Positions 41,348-53,281 of a stretch of 64,000 nt of DNA are shown here, in pieces. The stretch lies in contig JAKEKT010000047.1 in assembly GCA_021495925.1 (NCBI GenBank), forward strand, positions 124,001 to 188,000. The letters are read 5' to 3'. Origin of the DNA: Diplodia intermedia. Taxonomy: Eukaryota; Ascomycota; Dothideomycetes; Botryosphaeriales; Botryosphaeriaceae. The notes under the pieces are model-generated. The model saw nothing but the letters and a program-made list of their open reading frames with translations, was not told the origin of the DNA and searched no databases. The number at the start of each line of letters is the position of its first letter. Within the stretch, counting starts at the first letter, position 1. Position numbers and translations under genes: made by a program.

Positions 41348-43558
41348 TTACTTATCGCCATACAGATCCTTCTCCACCATCGCCCTGCAGATAGGATGAT
41401 AAAAGTCCTTGTTCCGCTCAAACGTCTGTGTCGCCAGCGAGAAATCCGCCTCCTTGAGACCCCTGTACAGCGGCCGCACAAACTTCATCCTGCCCACCAC
41501 TGCCAGGAGCTCGCTCGTCGGCTGGTACGTGCTAATCGTCTTGCTCCTCAGGCCAAGAGTCAGGAACCTCGAGACGATCTCCACGTTCGAGCTGGACTGG
41601 AAGCGGTAGTTCTGGCCCATGACTTCGACGAAGTCGGGCTTGAGCAGCTCCTCCCAGGTTTGAATCTTCTCAAGGAACACGACAACCTGGTTGCCGGTCC
41701 AGCCCGCGATATCGTCGGATGTGGGCTTGAAGTCAGAGACGTTACCAGCTTTATTGGCTGCCTCCCAGCGATCGGCGAGTTCGTAGCAGACCTTGACAAG
41801 CGAATCGTCGAAGTCAGGCTTGGGCGGGTAGCCGGGAGCGTAGAACCAAGTGTCCCAGTCGAGGGACTCGAGCTTGGCGCTAGCGTCCTTGTCGGACGCG
41901 AAGAAGTCGATGAGAGTGGCCTTGAAGTCGTACGAGTCAAGGGACTTGAACTTGTACTTGCTGAAGTAATGCGGGATGAACTTGTCCCACTTTTCCCTGC
42001 CAATGTATTTCTCAAGGTAGTAGAGGAAGTTGAAGCCCTTCTCGTACGGGACAGACGAGAATGCATCATCCGGGTCCTTGCCCTTGAGGTCAACGACCAA
42101 CTTGGTGTATTCATGATCCTGGCCGTATCTCTCGACGGAATCTTGCAAAGCCTTCCAGCCGATGATGGCAGAGAAGTCTCTGTGGGGCTCTCCATGAATG
42201 GCGGCAATGATTCTGCGCTCAAGGTAGACGGTCCAACCTTCGTTGAGCCAGAAGTGCTCCCAGCTGGCATTGCTGACAAGGTTTCCGCTCCAACTATGAG
42301 CAAGCTCGTGGGCAATGACATCGATGTTCTGCTTGTCGCCACTGATGATGGTCGGCGTTGCGAATGTGAAGATTGGGTTCTCCATTCCTCCATAAGGAAA
42401 GCTGTTGGGGAGGACAAGAACGTTGTAGGTGGTCCAGGCATAGTCGTAGACGATTTTCTCCGCAGCCTCGAGGAATTTCTCCATGTCGTTCTCAAGCTCC
42501 CACTTGCAAGCAATCAGCTCCTCCGGACCGGTCCAGACGGTGCTACGGGGGCCAATGGAGGCGCTAGCAAGATCACCAGAAGCAAGAGCAAATAGGTAGG
42601 CGGGGATTGGCACTTCTTGCTTGAATGTGTAAAGCAAGGTGCCAGGGGCTCCATCCTTGCCCTTCTGGAAATCTTTGGCGCCAGTGGGGAGGCCGCTGGC
42701 CAGCACCGGAAGAGGAGAGCGGATGTTGAAATCAACCGTGGACTTAACGTCGGGTGTGTCCTGGCAGGGGAGTACAGATCTAGCGTGAATGGCCTGGCAT
42801 TGCGAGAACATGTAGGGCTGCTTCTTGTTCGAAGTCTGCTCGGGCGTCATCCATTGCAGGGCAGTGCACTGCTCGGTAGTGCTGAGGGAAATGTCGATAG
42901 CAATTTGCTTGTCCTTCTCGACTCCCTTGCCGAGCTTGATGAACAGAGGGCTGCCATAAGGCTCTACCCGGGCAGCAAGGTCCCATTTCGCGGACTTGCC
43001 GTCGACCTTGACGTCCGTGATGTCAAGAAAGCTATGGATAGCCATACTAGTCAGGAATGCTAGAACCAAAGAACAATAGCTAATGTGGCTCACGAACCTG
43101 GTGTCCAACACCACCTCCTCGGCTTCCTTGTCTGTCAAGCTCTTCAACAGCAACACGACGTTTCCCAGAAGCCTCTTCTTGGCGAAATCAAGTTCAAAGT
43201 TCGCCGTGGTGTGCGTCGTCAGGAAGCTTCAGCCTCGGTCAGCATAGCACGTGAAATCGCTTCGTAGGACGGCCCCAGCCCGCTGCGAAGCATGTCAAAC
43301 TCACTTGTGATAATTGCTCAGGGTATTGGGATCCCTGGGCGCATTGACCGCGACGGCCGCTGCGGCGGAGTAGCGCGTCACCATGGTTGTAGCAAAGCCG
43401 CGGAACTGCTGGCCAGGGCGATAAGAGAAAGAAGACAAGAACTGTGGAGCTTGTGGAAGGTAAGACCGCAGGCGGTTCATGAACGATCGCGGGGGTCGAG
43501 GATGGAAGAGGGAATGGAGTGAGGTGGTGGTGACCGGAAGTGTGGGACGGAATGTCAT
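41348..43558 (-). CDS. Leukotriene-A4 hydrolase-type aminopeptidase (M1 family)
   Basis: Three exons on the minus strand: 43305-43558, 43098-43226 and 41348-43031; introns of 78 and 66 nt (GTGAGT and GTTCGT donors). The product is 688 residues. The zinc site is clear: HELAHSWSGN (HEXXH), with WLNEGWTVYLERR supplying the third ligand Glu 19 residues later. FPYGGMENPIFTFA carries the G-G-M-E-N substrate-binding motif of M1 peptidases. The C-terminal helical domain is complete, with RPLYRGL near the end. DPNTLSNYH followed by TTHTTANFELDF is the usual start of the fungal enzyme. About 65 Arg/Ser-rich residues precede it, resembling a mitochondrial presequence; internal ATGs (43480, 43384) could give a shorter cytosolic form. 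The enzyme removes N-terminal residues from peptides and hydrolyses epoxides in some members. Confidence 0.9.
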
Positions 43559-44251
43559 TGGGCGACGTGGGCGGGCGGTGGGAAGCGATCGTGGGCGGGC
43601 AAAGCGCGCTAACACGCTTCAGGAATGTGGGATGACTTGTCATGTCCGTGAACCACAGAGACCCGCCCTCTGATGTAACATCGCGTGCATTCTTTCGAGA
43701 ACACAAAGCGAAGAGTGCTGCGAAGAGCATTGACTCCAGCGAAGAAAAGGTGTAGCGAGCTTGACCCACAACTCATCCTGCAGTATGATTCTCATTTCAT
43801 CATTGCGCTCCATTGACCTCCCACTATGCTACAAGCTCATCGCGCCGAAGCTCCGAGTGCTTGCCAACCAAAAGGGGTCACAACAAGCATCGATCCCAAG
43901 AAACCCTTTTCATGTCTACCACCCATTTTCCACGCAATGCTACCTTATAATGGAGAGTGAAGAAGCAGAGATCCCAATCCCACGTACGTTTTTCGTGACT
44001 GTCGTCCAACCGCCACCTGATGCATCGATTAGAGCTCCCGTCATTCAGATATGTGCTTGAAGTTGATTTCGAAGGTGCGTCTCCGCTCGAGAAGCACCAC
44101 TAATAAATGAGAGTAAGGAGAAGGCCGGCTAATGCTGGCGGATCATCGAGAACTGAGCGGCTTCGGGGAAATGGCGATTGTGAGCTGTTCAAGTTTCTCT
44201 GGCCGCGAAATGCGGACACTGGCAAGCGTGTGCGAGGATGGCCTGGGTGAA
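43559..44251. other. Intergenic, no supported gene
   Basis: This is the promoter of the aminopeptidase gene and the 3' flank of the Ran-binding protein gene, both on the minus strand. Short frames (for example 43761-44060) are not supported. Confidence 0.5.
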
Positions 44252-46112
44252 TTACATCTCCTGCTGAAGCGCGGAAACTTTATCCCACAATCCCTCGGCG
44301 TTTTGTTGCTTCATCTTCGAAATTGTCAGTACTGGCCTTCGCAAATTTTGAAGGCTATACGATGGATTATGCTCACCTTCAGCTGAAGCGTTTCAAGTTC
44401 TTCGCCATCCATGGTGCCCATGAAGAGAACAAGACCGTTCTGGGGCTTGTCGCCCTTGACGTCGCCAACCTTAAGTTCCTTCTGGATGGGAGAATTGAGG
44501 ACAACACGATGGGAACCATCCGCGCGCATGACGAAGCGTGCCTTCTTAGGGGCCTTCTTTTCAGCATCCTCTGGCGACTGTTTCTTGACATTGACCTTGA
44601 GGTTTCCAAGTCCACGTTCTTTCCACTCCTTCTTGGTGTCTGTAACCTTGACGAAATTGTAGAGCTTCGCACGGCAGACGAAGATGGTCTCCTCATTCTC
44701 CTCGCCGGTTTCGACTGCAGTTGCTGCGTTAGACCCGCCGTGAAGTCGGTTTGCCTCTGACATACCATCTTGCTCGAAGAACCGTTCATCTTTCTTATCC
44801 TCCTCATTGGTGGGGCTCAGCACCTTGTCCTTTTCCTCGTCGCCAGCCTCATCAGCGGATCCTTCCTCATCTTCCTTTTCATCTTTGGGTGCGCCAAAAG
44901 GCCGCGCCGGCTTCTCACTCAGTCCAGTGATCTTAGGACCACTACCACCACCGAAGCCTGTAATCTTTCCGCCTCCTCCAAAACCACCTCCAAGGCTGCT
45001 GCCACCAAATGTGCCAAAACCGGAAGTTGCGGTGGCGAAAGGAGACTTGTTCTCCGAAGAAGAAGAAGCCAGCCCGCTGAATGAAGAGGGCGTGCTGCTA
45101 CCTGACAGGCCAGTAATTGTAGGCTTTGCAGCTGGAGTCGCAGAGCCGAAGGGACTCGACGCGGGCTTGGAGGTGCCGCCGAGGGCTCCAAAAGGTGACG
45201 TAGAAGCACCCGCCAGGGCACCGAAGCCGGAAGCCTTGAAAGCAGTGTCTGATGTTTGGGGCTGTGACCCGGTGGGGGTAGGGGACTTGCTGGCGGCTAA
45301 GGCGGCGAATGGCGAGGTAGCGGAGGTGTTGGCGAACCCACTTCCCTGTGGTATCTTATAATCAATCAATATCAAGTACATAGCAACAATATCGCAAATA
45401 GACGCACCTTGATTTCCTTGGTCTCCGCCGTGCTTTCTTCCTTTCCAGGCTCAGGGCTGTTGCTATCTCTGTGGCGCTTTACCTTGGGCTCATCGCTGGA
45501 CGTTTTCTCCGTGGAGGCCTCCTCAGTAGGATCCGTGGCCTTCACCTCGGCGGATGGCTTTTCGCCCTTCTCTTCAAACTCCTCTCGATTCCGTTTGCCC
45601 TTAGGGCTAAGCATACCCCTTCGTGTCCGTTCCGCAGAGCTCGGAGGCGATTCGGTGCCTTCCTTGATTGTGCCATTCTCGCCGATGGGCTTTCGCTTCG
45701 TGATCTCGGGCTCGTCGGCGATGGTGACATCCCTCGAGCGTTTCCTGACTTGCTTCTCGGCCCTTACGCCTCCCATATCCTCAAAGCTTCTCTTCTTCCG
45801 CACGCGACCCCTCGACTCTCCGTTGTTGTTGGAATTCCCCTCAGCGTCTTCGGTCGCAGCTTCCTTCGACGCGTCGGAAGCGCCGGACATCTCGTGGTCG
45901 TCGTCGGAGAAGATGTCCCTCGGGAGACCGGCGATGGAGGTTTTCTTCAGCTTCTCGCGCACAGGACGCTCAGCGCCTTCGGTATCGCTGCCTTGGCCGA
46001 GGCTCTTCAGCGAACTCGTCGACGCAACCCTGTCAGCCGCGGTGATTCCGGTGGCGGCTTGATCGGCGGCAGACGTGACCCCAGGATCCTGAGCCTGCTC
46101 GTCGCGAGCCAT
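44252..46112 (-). CDS. Ran-binding domain FG protein, Yrb2/Hba1 (RanBP3)-like
   Basis: Four exons on the minus strand: 45408-46112, 44766-45354, 44377-44714 and 44252-44314; introns of 53, 51 and 62 nt. The product is 564 residues. The N-terminal 230 residues are charged, with several basic clusters (RVRKKRSFED, KQVRKRSRD, KVKRHRDSNSPEP). Exon 2 opens IPQGSGFANTSATSPFAAL and continues through about a dozen FG, FGxF or PFG motifs. After the acidic DERFFEQD the RanBD1 domain runs VETGEENEETIFVCRAKLY, KEWKERGLGNLKVNV, ARFVMRADGSHRVVLNSPI, FMGTMDG. The short last exon closes the domain with GLWDKVSALQQEM. Role: Ran-GTP binding at nuclear pores, with Crm1-dependent export cofactor activity in Yrb2. 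A Nup2/Nup50 assignment is the main alternative. Confidence 0.8.
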
Positions 46113-47154
46113 TGTACAGTGTGGATGATTGTTCGGGTACGAATCGCACGTGTTGCAAAGGAGAGTGCTGCTCTTGAGCCGTCTGTCTTATCCAAAATGA
46201 CGGCGTGGCCGTGCGCGCGCGCGAGCCGCCAACGAGGACGTGGGTGAGGTGGTCGGTCGGGTCTTCCGTGCGCCAGGCGATGCGGCGGGAGAGGCTCAGA
46301 CAGCGGGCGGCCCTAGCTACGCGTGCGAAGCCCGTGTCAGCTAACAGCGCGTGGTGGTCAACCGGTGAGAGGAAAGACAACTGACCTGGCCAACAACAGC
46401 GATCGAGGCGATAAGATCTGCAAACTGCGTGGGGATAGCGGTGCGAGTGCCGCGCGATGAAGGTGGCCCCAGCGAAAGGTCAAAGGCGGCGCAGGTGTCT
46501 CAGACCCTTGATGCTAATGAGGACAGTTGTGAATGCAGGTCTTCGGGGTTATATGGAGCTGACGTAGGTTCGGGCGAAAGTGAAAGTCGCCCTCGACGAA
46601 TCGAGACAGCTGGGCGTAATTCGATAGGCTGCCTGCGAGATGAGGTTGCACAAGCTGCGACTCGGACAGGCCAGCACGGCTGCAGACAGGTGCGGCCGTA
46701 AGAGGTTGGTGGGCTCGTCGAGGGCTTGTTATGGGATTGGGTTGGCGGCGGGGTGCTGTGCCAGCCGCTGTGGATAGGTAGAAACGCGCCCGACGGGAGC
46801 CAGCACCAGCCGATGACGGCGTCGATCCATCGCAGCCGAGTCGCCAGCATGGCCAGCCAATTCCCGGCTGATTCTGGATGCGACACGCACTCTCAACACA
46901 GACCTTACACGTACATTTCCTATCTGAGTACCTGCAGATATCGCCCTCGATTGGCGCCACGCAGTGCGCAGTGCGAACGGAGGGACCAAGGCTCTAGTCT
47001 GCTACGAATCTTACACGTTGCCACTAATAAAACAAGGGTCCATTTGCGAACGATATCCAAGCCTCCCACCACCCAGAGCCTGCTCTAGTTTCGCCAATGG
47101 GTATTCATGAAACACGGCGCAGAACAAATGTGCCAAAACAATCTCCCTCCTCCC
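46113..47154. other. Intergenic, no supported gene
   Basis: It lies between two minus-strand genes. Frames up to about 148 codons at 46514-46960 have no motif and no consistent splicing. A 15-bp GCGTGGCCGTGCGCGCGCGCG-like GC-rich patch near 46203-46222 is the only compositional feature. Confidence 0.45.
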
Positions 47155-48144
47155 TTAGCTAATGAAGCACAGGCACCCCAAGCTAACGTAAAAAACGAAC
47201 AGCGGATAGACCGCAATGCCAACCCGGTTGCGCACCACTCCAGATCCACCAAGAATACTAATACCTGCAGCGAGCGACCAGGCAACCAGGGCGATGTAGA
47301 CCGGTACACGGATTATCGTGTGGACACCGACGGCACTGAGAATGGACGCAATGACAAGCGGGAACAGGGTGTAGCCAATAATGCAGACGGACTGGAGGAA
47401 GGATCTGTATACCGTCAGCAACTGACCCCAGCTATGGGTAGCTTGAAACTTACATGCTGCCACCCAGGAGCTTGATTTGCAGCGTGACCATGGCCTCACC
47501 GATCCAGACCATAGCAAAGACGCCTGAGAAGACAAGCGACTTCTGCTCGTCGCGAGCGGGTCGCGAGAGGAAGAAGCTCAGAAGAAGGCAGAAGATCAGC
47601 GGGCCCCAGAGATCCCAGTTGCGCAGCCCCTCGCTCATGCTTCCGTGCAGAACCGCATCCGCGTCCGGCCAGCGACCTACGAGGTTTCGCATACCTGCCT
47701 GGTCGGCCTCGCCGCGCTCTTCGGCACCCATGCCGCCCCCGCGCTGAAGCATGCCGCCCAGCAGGTATTTGGGCCACAGGACCTGGCGCATCTTCTCCCA
47801 TATAGCAAGCAGATCTCTCGACAGGGTCTCCCAAACGGTCTCGTCGATTGTGTTCGTTGGCGCACGGCGATCCTCACCGGGGATGGAGGAGGTCAAATAG
47901 TTTTGAGTGTCGCGGTTGCCGGATGATGAGGATTGAATGTTGCCAGTGAGAGGAGCGCGGTCAGAAGTGGATTGAAGGGGGTCGTCGAGGTCGTCGAGAG
48001 TAGCTGTCTCCCAGTTCAGAGCAGTTTCCGGGGTATGTTTAATTGTAGCTGCCTACCGTCATCAGGATCAATCATGTGGTCGCGCTCCATGGCATCGTTG
48101 TCATAGGGGTTGCTCGACTGAGTGCTGGGCATCATTCCGGCCAT
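47155..48144 (-). CDS. Yip1-domain Golgi protein, Yip4/YIPF6-like
   Basis: Three exons on the minus strand: 48057-48144, 47454-48003 and 47155-47404; introns of 53 and 49 nt (GTAGGC and GTAAGT donors). The product is 295 residues. A polar cytoplasmic N terminus (MAGMMPSTQSSNPYDND) leads to NTIDETVWETLSRDLLAIWE and KMRQVLWPK, then NWDLWGPLIFCLLLSFFLS, the D-L-W-G-P motif of Yip1 domains. Five hydrophobic helices follow, including IGYTLFPLVIASIL with the Y-x-L-F-P motif, and the protein ends directly after the last helix. Yip4-type proteins bind Ypt/Rab GTPases in Golgi membranes. The gene is divergent from GAL7 with 650 bp between start codons. Confidence 0.85.
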
Positions 48145-48794
48145 GGTGAGGTACGTTTGTTTGCTTGACGAAGAGATGTGGAAGCTAGAAACGCAACGCG
48201 TCACCTGAAGCTACGTTTCGAGAACATGGAGCTCACGGCGACCAAGGGAAGACGCACGGGCCACATGCGGATAAAAGTAGCAGCGGCGTCCCGCCCTCGG
48301 CCTGTGATACGCCGGGGCACGGCCAGCGCCAGGTAGCCCCTCCATGCGCCGGCACGTCATTCCCCTCGACAGCTGCCCCAAGCCGCGCAACCCCGCAATC
48401 CTCGAACGTTTTTCTCAAAATGTAAGTTGTTCTTTGTTGTCTACAAGCTCGATTCACAATTCTCCGCTGGAAATTCGAGTGCCTCCTGCTCTCGTTTCTC
48501 CGCATGAGCAATCGTCCCACCCCGCAATGCTCACCGGGGTTCGCCGATCACGCGGTGGATGCGGCCGTTCCAATGCAACCGTAGCGATGGTTTCCCGCGC
48601 CTCACCCCCATCCATCTCCGGCGCTATAAAAACAAGTTGCTCACCTGTCGGCTCCTCGTCTATCTTTTGGGGCCGTTCTCCGAAATCCTTCGCTTGCTTT
48701 CTTCTTCTCCCTCATTCAAATACTGGCACGGCTCAGCATCGCTGCTTCTGATCACTTTCTCAGCCTCATTATTTTCGCACATTGCTAGCCCACC
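48145..48794. promoter_or_regulatory. Bidirectional promoter between YIP4-like gene and GAL7
   Basis: 650 bp separate the divergent start codons at 48144 (minus) and 48795 (plus). C/T-rich tracts lie before GAL7 at 48700-48790. A TATA-like element is listed separately. No other gene is supported. Confidence 0.55.
48625..48632 (+). promoter_or_regulatory. TATA-like element upstream of GAL7
   Basis: TATAAAAA at 48625-48632, about 165 bp before the GAL7 start codon, within a distance range compatible with a fungal TATA box plus 5' leader. Confidence 0.35.
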
Positions 48795-50069
<1,275 letters not shown>

Positions 50070-50371
50070 GTTGAGATGCAAATATTAAATCGCATGGAGC
50101 GTAATTACAAGAGCTTTTGATGACAATTCGTCTCGAGCGGGCCCGATTCACATAATTACCTGCACATCTGGCATGGTCCGTCTCCGTCGAACAAGCCGCA
50201 GTTGTACCCCAATCAGTGGTCAATCACCAAAACACTGGAGCAATTGACCCTGCCCCAGCATAGTCACCGTCCGCATGTAATCAGGGGCCTGATACATGGT
50301 GAGCACCGGCGCATGCCTCACCTTTCTGTCTCCATTCTTCCCTTGCGCGCACAATGTATATCCGTTCCCTG
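50070..50371. other. Intergenic between convergent GAL7 and ERG28
   Basis: 302 bp of 3' flanking sequence shared by the two convergent genes. Nothing else is seen. Confidence 0.5.
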
Positions 50372-50895
50372 TTATTTCACGTAGAACCCGTACTGCAACG
50401 TCATCCACAAGGTCGTCCCAATGCTCACGAAAACCGGGCCTGCCAATCCCTTGTTCCAGCTCGTAGTCCCAAAGACGAACCACTCGGTGCCGAAGTGCCA
50501 CATGGCGACGATGTTGGTCAGCATGGCCAGCTGGTACAGGCCGGCGACGTCGACGTTGTAGGCGGCGTACAGGCGCACGAGGCCCTGCAGCAGAGTCCAG
50601 GTGCCGAAGGTGCGGCTGTGCAGCGGCGTGGTTTCGCTCGGGTGCTGGTAGCCGGGCGGCGGCTTGACGCGGTCCGGACGCGGCGACAAGTAGACTTGCG
50701 AGGTGAAGTGCAGCGTGCGGTAGGCCTGGACGAGGTTGCCGACGGCGGTGACGCCGACCTGTGGTTCCGTGTTAGCATATCCGACTTGGTCCTATCTTGC
50801 GTGGTGGGAGATGCTGAAGGGGCGGTGCTCACGAAGAAGAGCCATTTGGGAAGGAGACCCTCGTGTTGGGGCAGGTATGCAAGAAGCGAGGACAT
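50372..50895 (-). CDS. ERG28: Erg28-type ergosterol biosynthesis scaffold
   Basis: Two exons on the minus strand, 50833-50895 and 50372-50758, joined in phase 0 across a 74-nt GTGAGC-CACAG intron. The product is 149 residues, the usual size for Erg28. Motifs: LPKWLFFVGVTAVGNLVQAY, TLHFTSQVYLSP, SRTFGTWTLLQGLVRLYAAY, and YQLAMLTNIVAMWHFGTEWF, with four hydrophobic segments and no signal peptide. Erg28 holds the C-4 demethylation enzymes (Erg25, Erg26, Erg27) together in the ER membrane. It is divergent from the VLCFA reductase gene at 51334, with 438 bp between start codons. Confidence 0.93.
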
Positions 50896-51333
50896 GGCGG
50901 CGGTACTGTTTGTTGTCGACCGAGAAACAGAAGAGTTTGGCTGCTTGCCTGTGCTGTGAGAATGCGACAGCTCGGTGAGGGGTGTAAGGAATCGGTGGTC
51001 AGGTTACCTAGTCCCACGCGGCGCCGTGCTGAAGAGCTTGGACCAAGCACCGGTGGTGCGGTTGCGACAGCGGCCTCTCGTTTGCCATTGAATGACGGTA
51101 ACTTCCCAATTTTCGTGTACGGACGGTTTAACCCGTAAACAGTGCTCAAGCTGAGCAGCCGGATATAGTTTTGTTGCTTGGGGGCGTTCAGCTGATGGTA
51201 AGCTGAGCTGCGGTTGTTCCTGCATCCCCGGCGCTGGACAGCTGGTCCCTGCCCCAGGCCAAAAAGTTCCCCAACCATAAGCTCCGCGTTCCCCGCCGTT
51301 CTTTCCACCAAACACCACCACAACGAGCCCACC
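50896..51333. promoter_or_regulatory. Bidirectional promoter between ERG28 and the VLCFA ketoreductase gene
   Basis: 438 bp lie between divergent start codons of two ER lipid-biosynthesis genes. C/A-rich leader sequence (CACCACCACAACGAG) precedes the plus-strand start. I see no textbook sterol-response element. Confidence 0.5.
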
Positions 51334-52403
51334 ATGGACGCCCTCTCTAACGTCCCTCAACCCGTCGTTCTCGGCCTCGCCGCCGTCGGCGCCGCTTGGG
51401 CTGCCGTCAAGGTCGGCAGCTTCGTTCGCGTGCTTCTCAGCCTGTTTGTCCTGCCGGGCATCTCGGTGAGTGCCTCACGCCTCAACACAGGCTCCCTAGC
51501 CCACCCTCGAGCGCCCAATTGCTAACAGAGTCCTCCCTGCAGCTCTCCAAGTTCGGTCCTAAGGGTTCCTGGGCCATCGTCACTGGCGCCAGCGACGGCA
51601 TCGGCAAAGAATATGCGCTCGCGCTGGCCAAGCGGGGCTTCAACGTGGTGCTGGTATCGCGCACCCTGAGCAAGCTCGAAGCGCTTGCCTCGGACATCAG
51701 CAGCGCCAATCCGGGCGTGCAGACACGGGTTCTGGCGATGGACTTTGCGGCGAACAAGGACTCGGACTTCGCCGCGCTGGCCGCACTAATTGCCGACCTG
51801 GACGTCTCGATCCTGATCAACAACGTCGGCCTCTCGCACAGCATCCCGGTGCCCTTCGTTCTGACGCCCGCCGAGGAGATGCGCGACATCATCACCATCA
51901 ACTGCACTGGTACGCTACGCGTCACCCAGCTCGTCGCACCCAAGTTGGTTGCCCGCAAGAAGGGTCTCATCCTGACCATGGCTTCGTTCGGCGGCATCAT
52001 GCCGACACCGCTTCTGGCTACGTACAGCGGCAGCAAGGCTTTCCTGCAACACTGGAGCACTGCGCTGGCTGGCGAGCTCGCTCCCTCGGGTGTCCACGTC
52101 CAGCTGGTTCAGAGCTACCTCGTCACGTCGGCCATGAGCAAGATCAAGCGCGCCTCGGCCATGATTCCCACGCCCAAGGCTTTCGTCGCCGCCGCGCTGG
52201 GCAAGATTGGCAGGTCTGGCGGTGCGCAGGGCGTTGCGTATACCAGCTCGCCATTCTGGAGCCACGGCCTGATGCATTGGGCTATTGCGACTTTTGCGGG
52301 AACCACGAGCACGACGGTGCTGAAGATCAACAAGGACATGCACGAAGGCATCAGGAAGAGGGCCTTGAAGAAGGCCGAGAGAGAAGGCAAGAAGGTTGCC
52401 TAA
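51334..52403 (+). CDS. IFA38: Very-long-chain 3-oxoacyl-CoA reductase (Ifa38/KAR-type)
   Basis: Two exons, 51334-51465 and 51543-52403, phase 0, with a 77-nt GTGAGT-GCAG intron. The product is 330 residues. An N-terminal membrane helix ([20 protein letters not shown]) anchors a short-chain dehydrogenase domain: [20 protein letters not shown] (T-G-x-x-x-G-I-G NADPH site), [11 protein letters not shown] (N-N-V-G), [20 protein letters not shown] with the catalytic Ser and Y-x-x-x-K, and [12 protein letters not shown]. The C terminus ends KKVA, a dilysine ER-retrieval signal. The enzyme carries out the second step of very-long-chain fatty acid elongation in the ER. The divergent neighbour ERG28 also acts in the ER. 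Confidence 0.93.
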
Positions 52404-53281
52404 GAGGGCCAAGGCAGGGTAAGCTTTAGAGATATTCACATTTGCGGCTGCTCCCTGGTTCAGTCGAGAAGATGACAACGCGACGGCTTGGCCTCTTGTT
52501 TGTTCATCAAAAGCAAGCACATATAACATATTTTCAAGGAGAAATGCCATGTATGAACTTTTAGATGAGTATGACATTAGTTTCTGTTCTTCTACTCCCC
52601 ACATTTTCAAATAAACCACACCTTCTCCGAGACAAGCGTCGCTTCGAGCCGTCCCATGTTGCGCTACAAGTCCGTGTCGAAGGCCTGCTTTTTGGGTATA
52701 TAGATCAAGGCCGCGGCCTGGTCTGTCATCTACAGCGTGGTGGCATAAACACAGCCCGTACTAGATTATGACGGCGCGCTCCGCAGGCGCATCTATCTAC
52801 CGCATTGGAGCACCGTCCAGGACCGCTCTACAGCAAATACGGCGAGGCCTCCGGCAACGCATAGCGGCGCGCCCCTGCAGTATCGAACCCAAGGCGGTTA
52901 GACTGGGTAGCCAGCGCGCGCCTGCCCGATGCGACGCGAGCTCCATGACACCATGGTTCCTTCCTCGTTCACGAACCTGCGCTTCTATCCATAAAAGATT
53001 GCATTCCGTCTCCTCTCCCAACTACGCCCCCACCCTCACTCCAACCACCTTTCTCTCCTAAACATCGCCGAACATAAGGTGCGTTCAAGCCAGCACCGCG
53101 TCAGCACCGTACGAACCACCACCGACGCCGCCGACAGCTTGGCCAGCCGTAAGCGCGTCGCTCGAGGTCCTGGACGACACCATCTTCCTCACTTCAACAA
53201 CGCCAGTTACCCTTGCGCGAGGCACGTTCGGGTCAGCACCGCCGCCAGCACCGCCGCCAGCACCGCCGCCAGCACCGCGCC
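52404..53281. other. Intergenic, no supported gene
   Basis: This is 3' flank of the VLCFA reductase gene, then the upstream region of the decayed gene at 53282. A 12-bp repeat at its right end is listed separately. Confidence 0.5.
53234..53278. repeat. 12-bp tandem repeat (CAGCACCGCCGC)
   Basis: Nearly four perfect copies of a 12-bp unit directly before the ATG at 53282. Confidence 0.9.

Noticed and set aside
41186..42595. 469-codon plus frame opposite the aminopeptidase gene
   Set aside because: The minus strand encodes a complete M1 peptidase with its zinc site.
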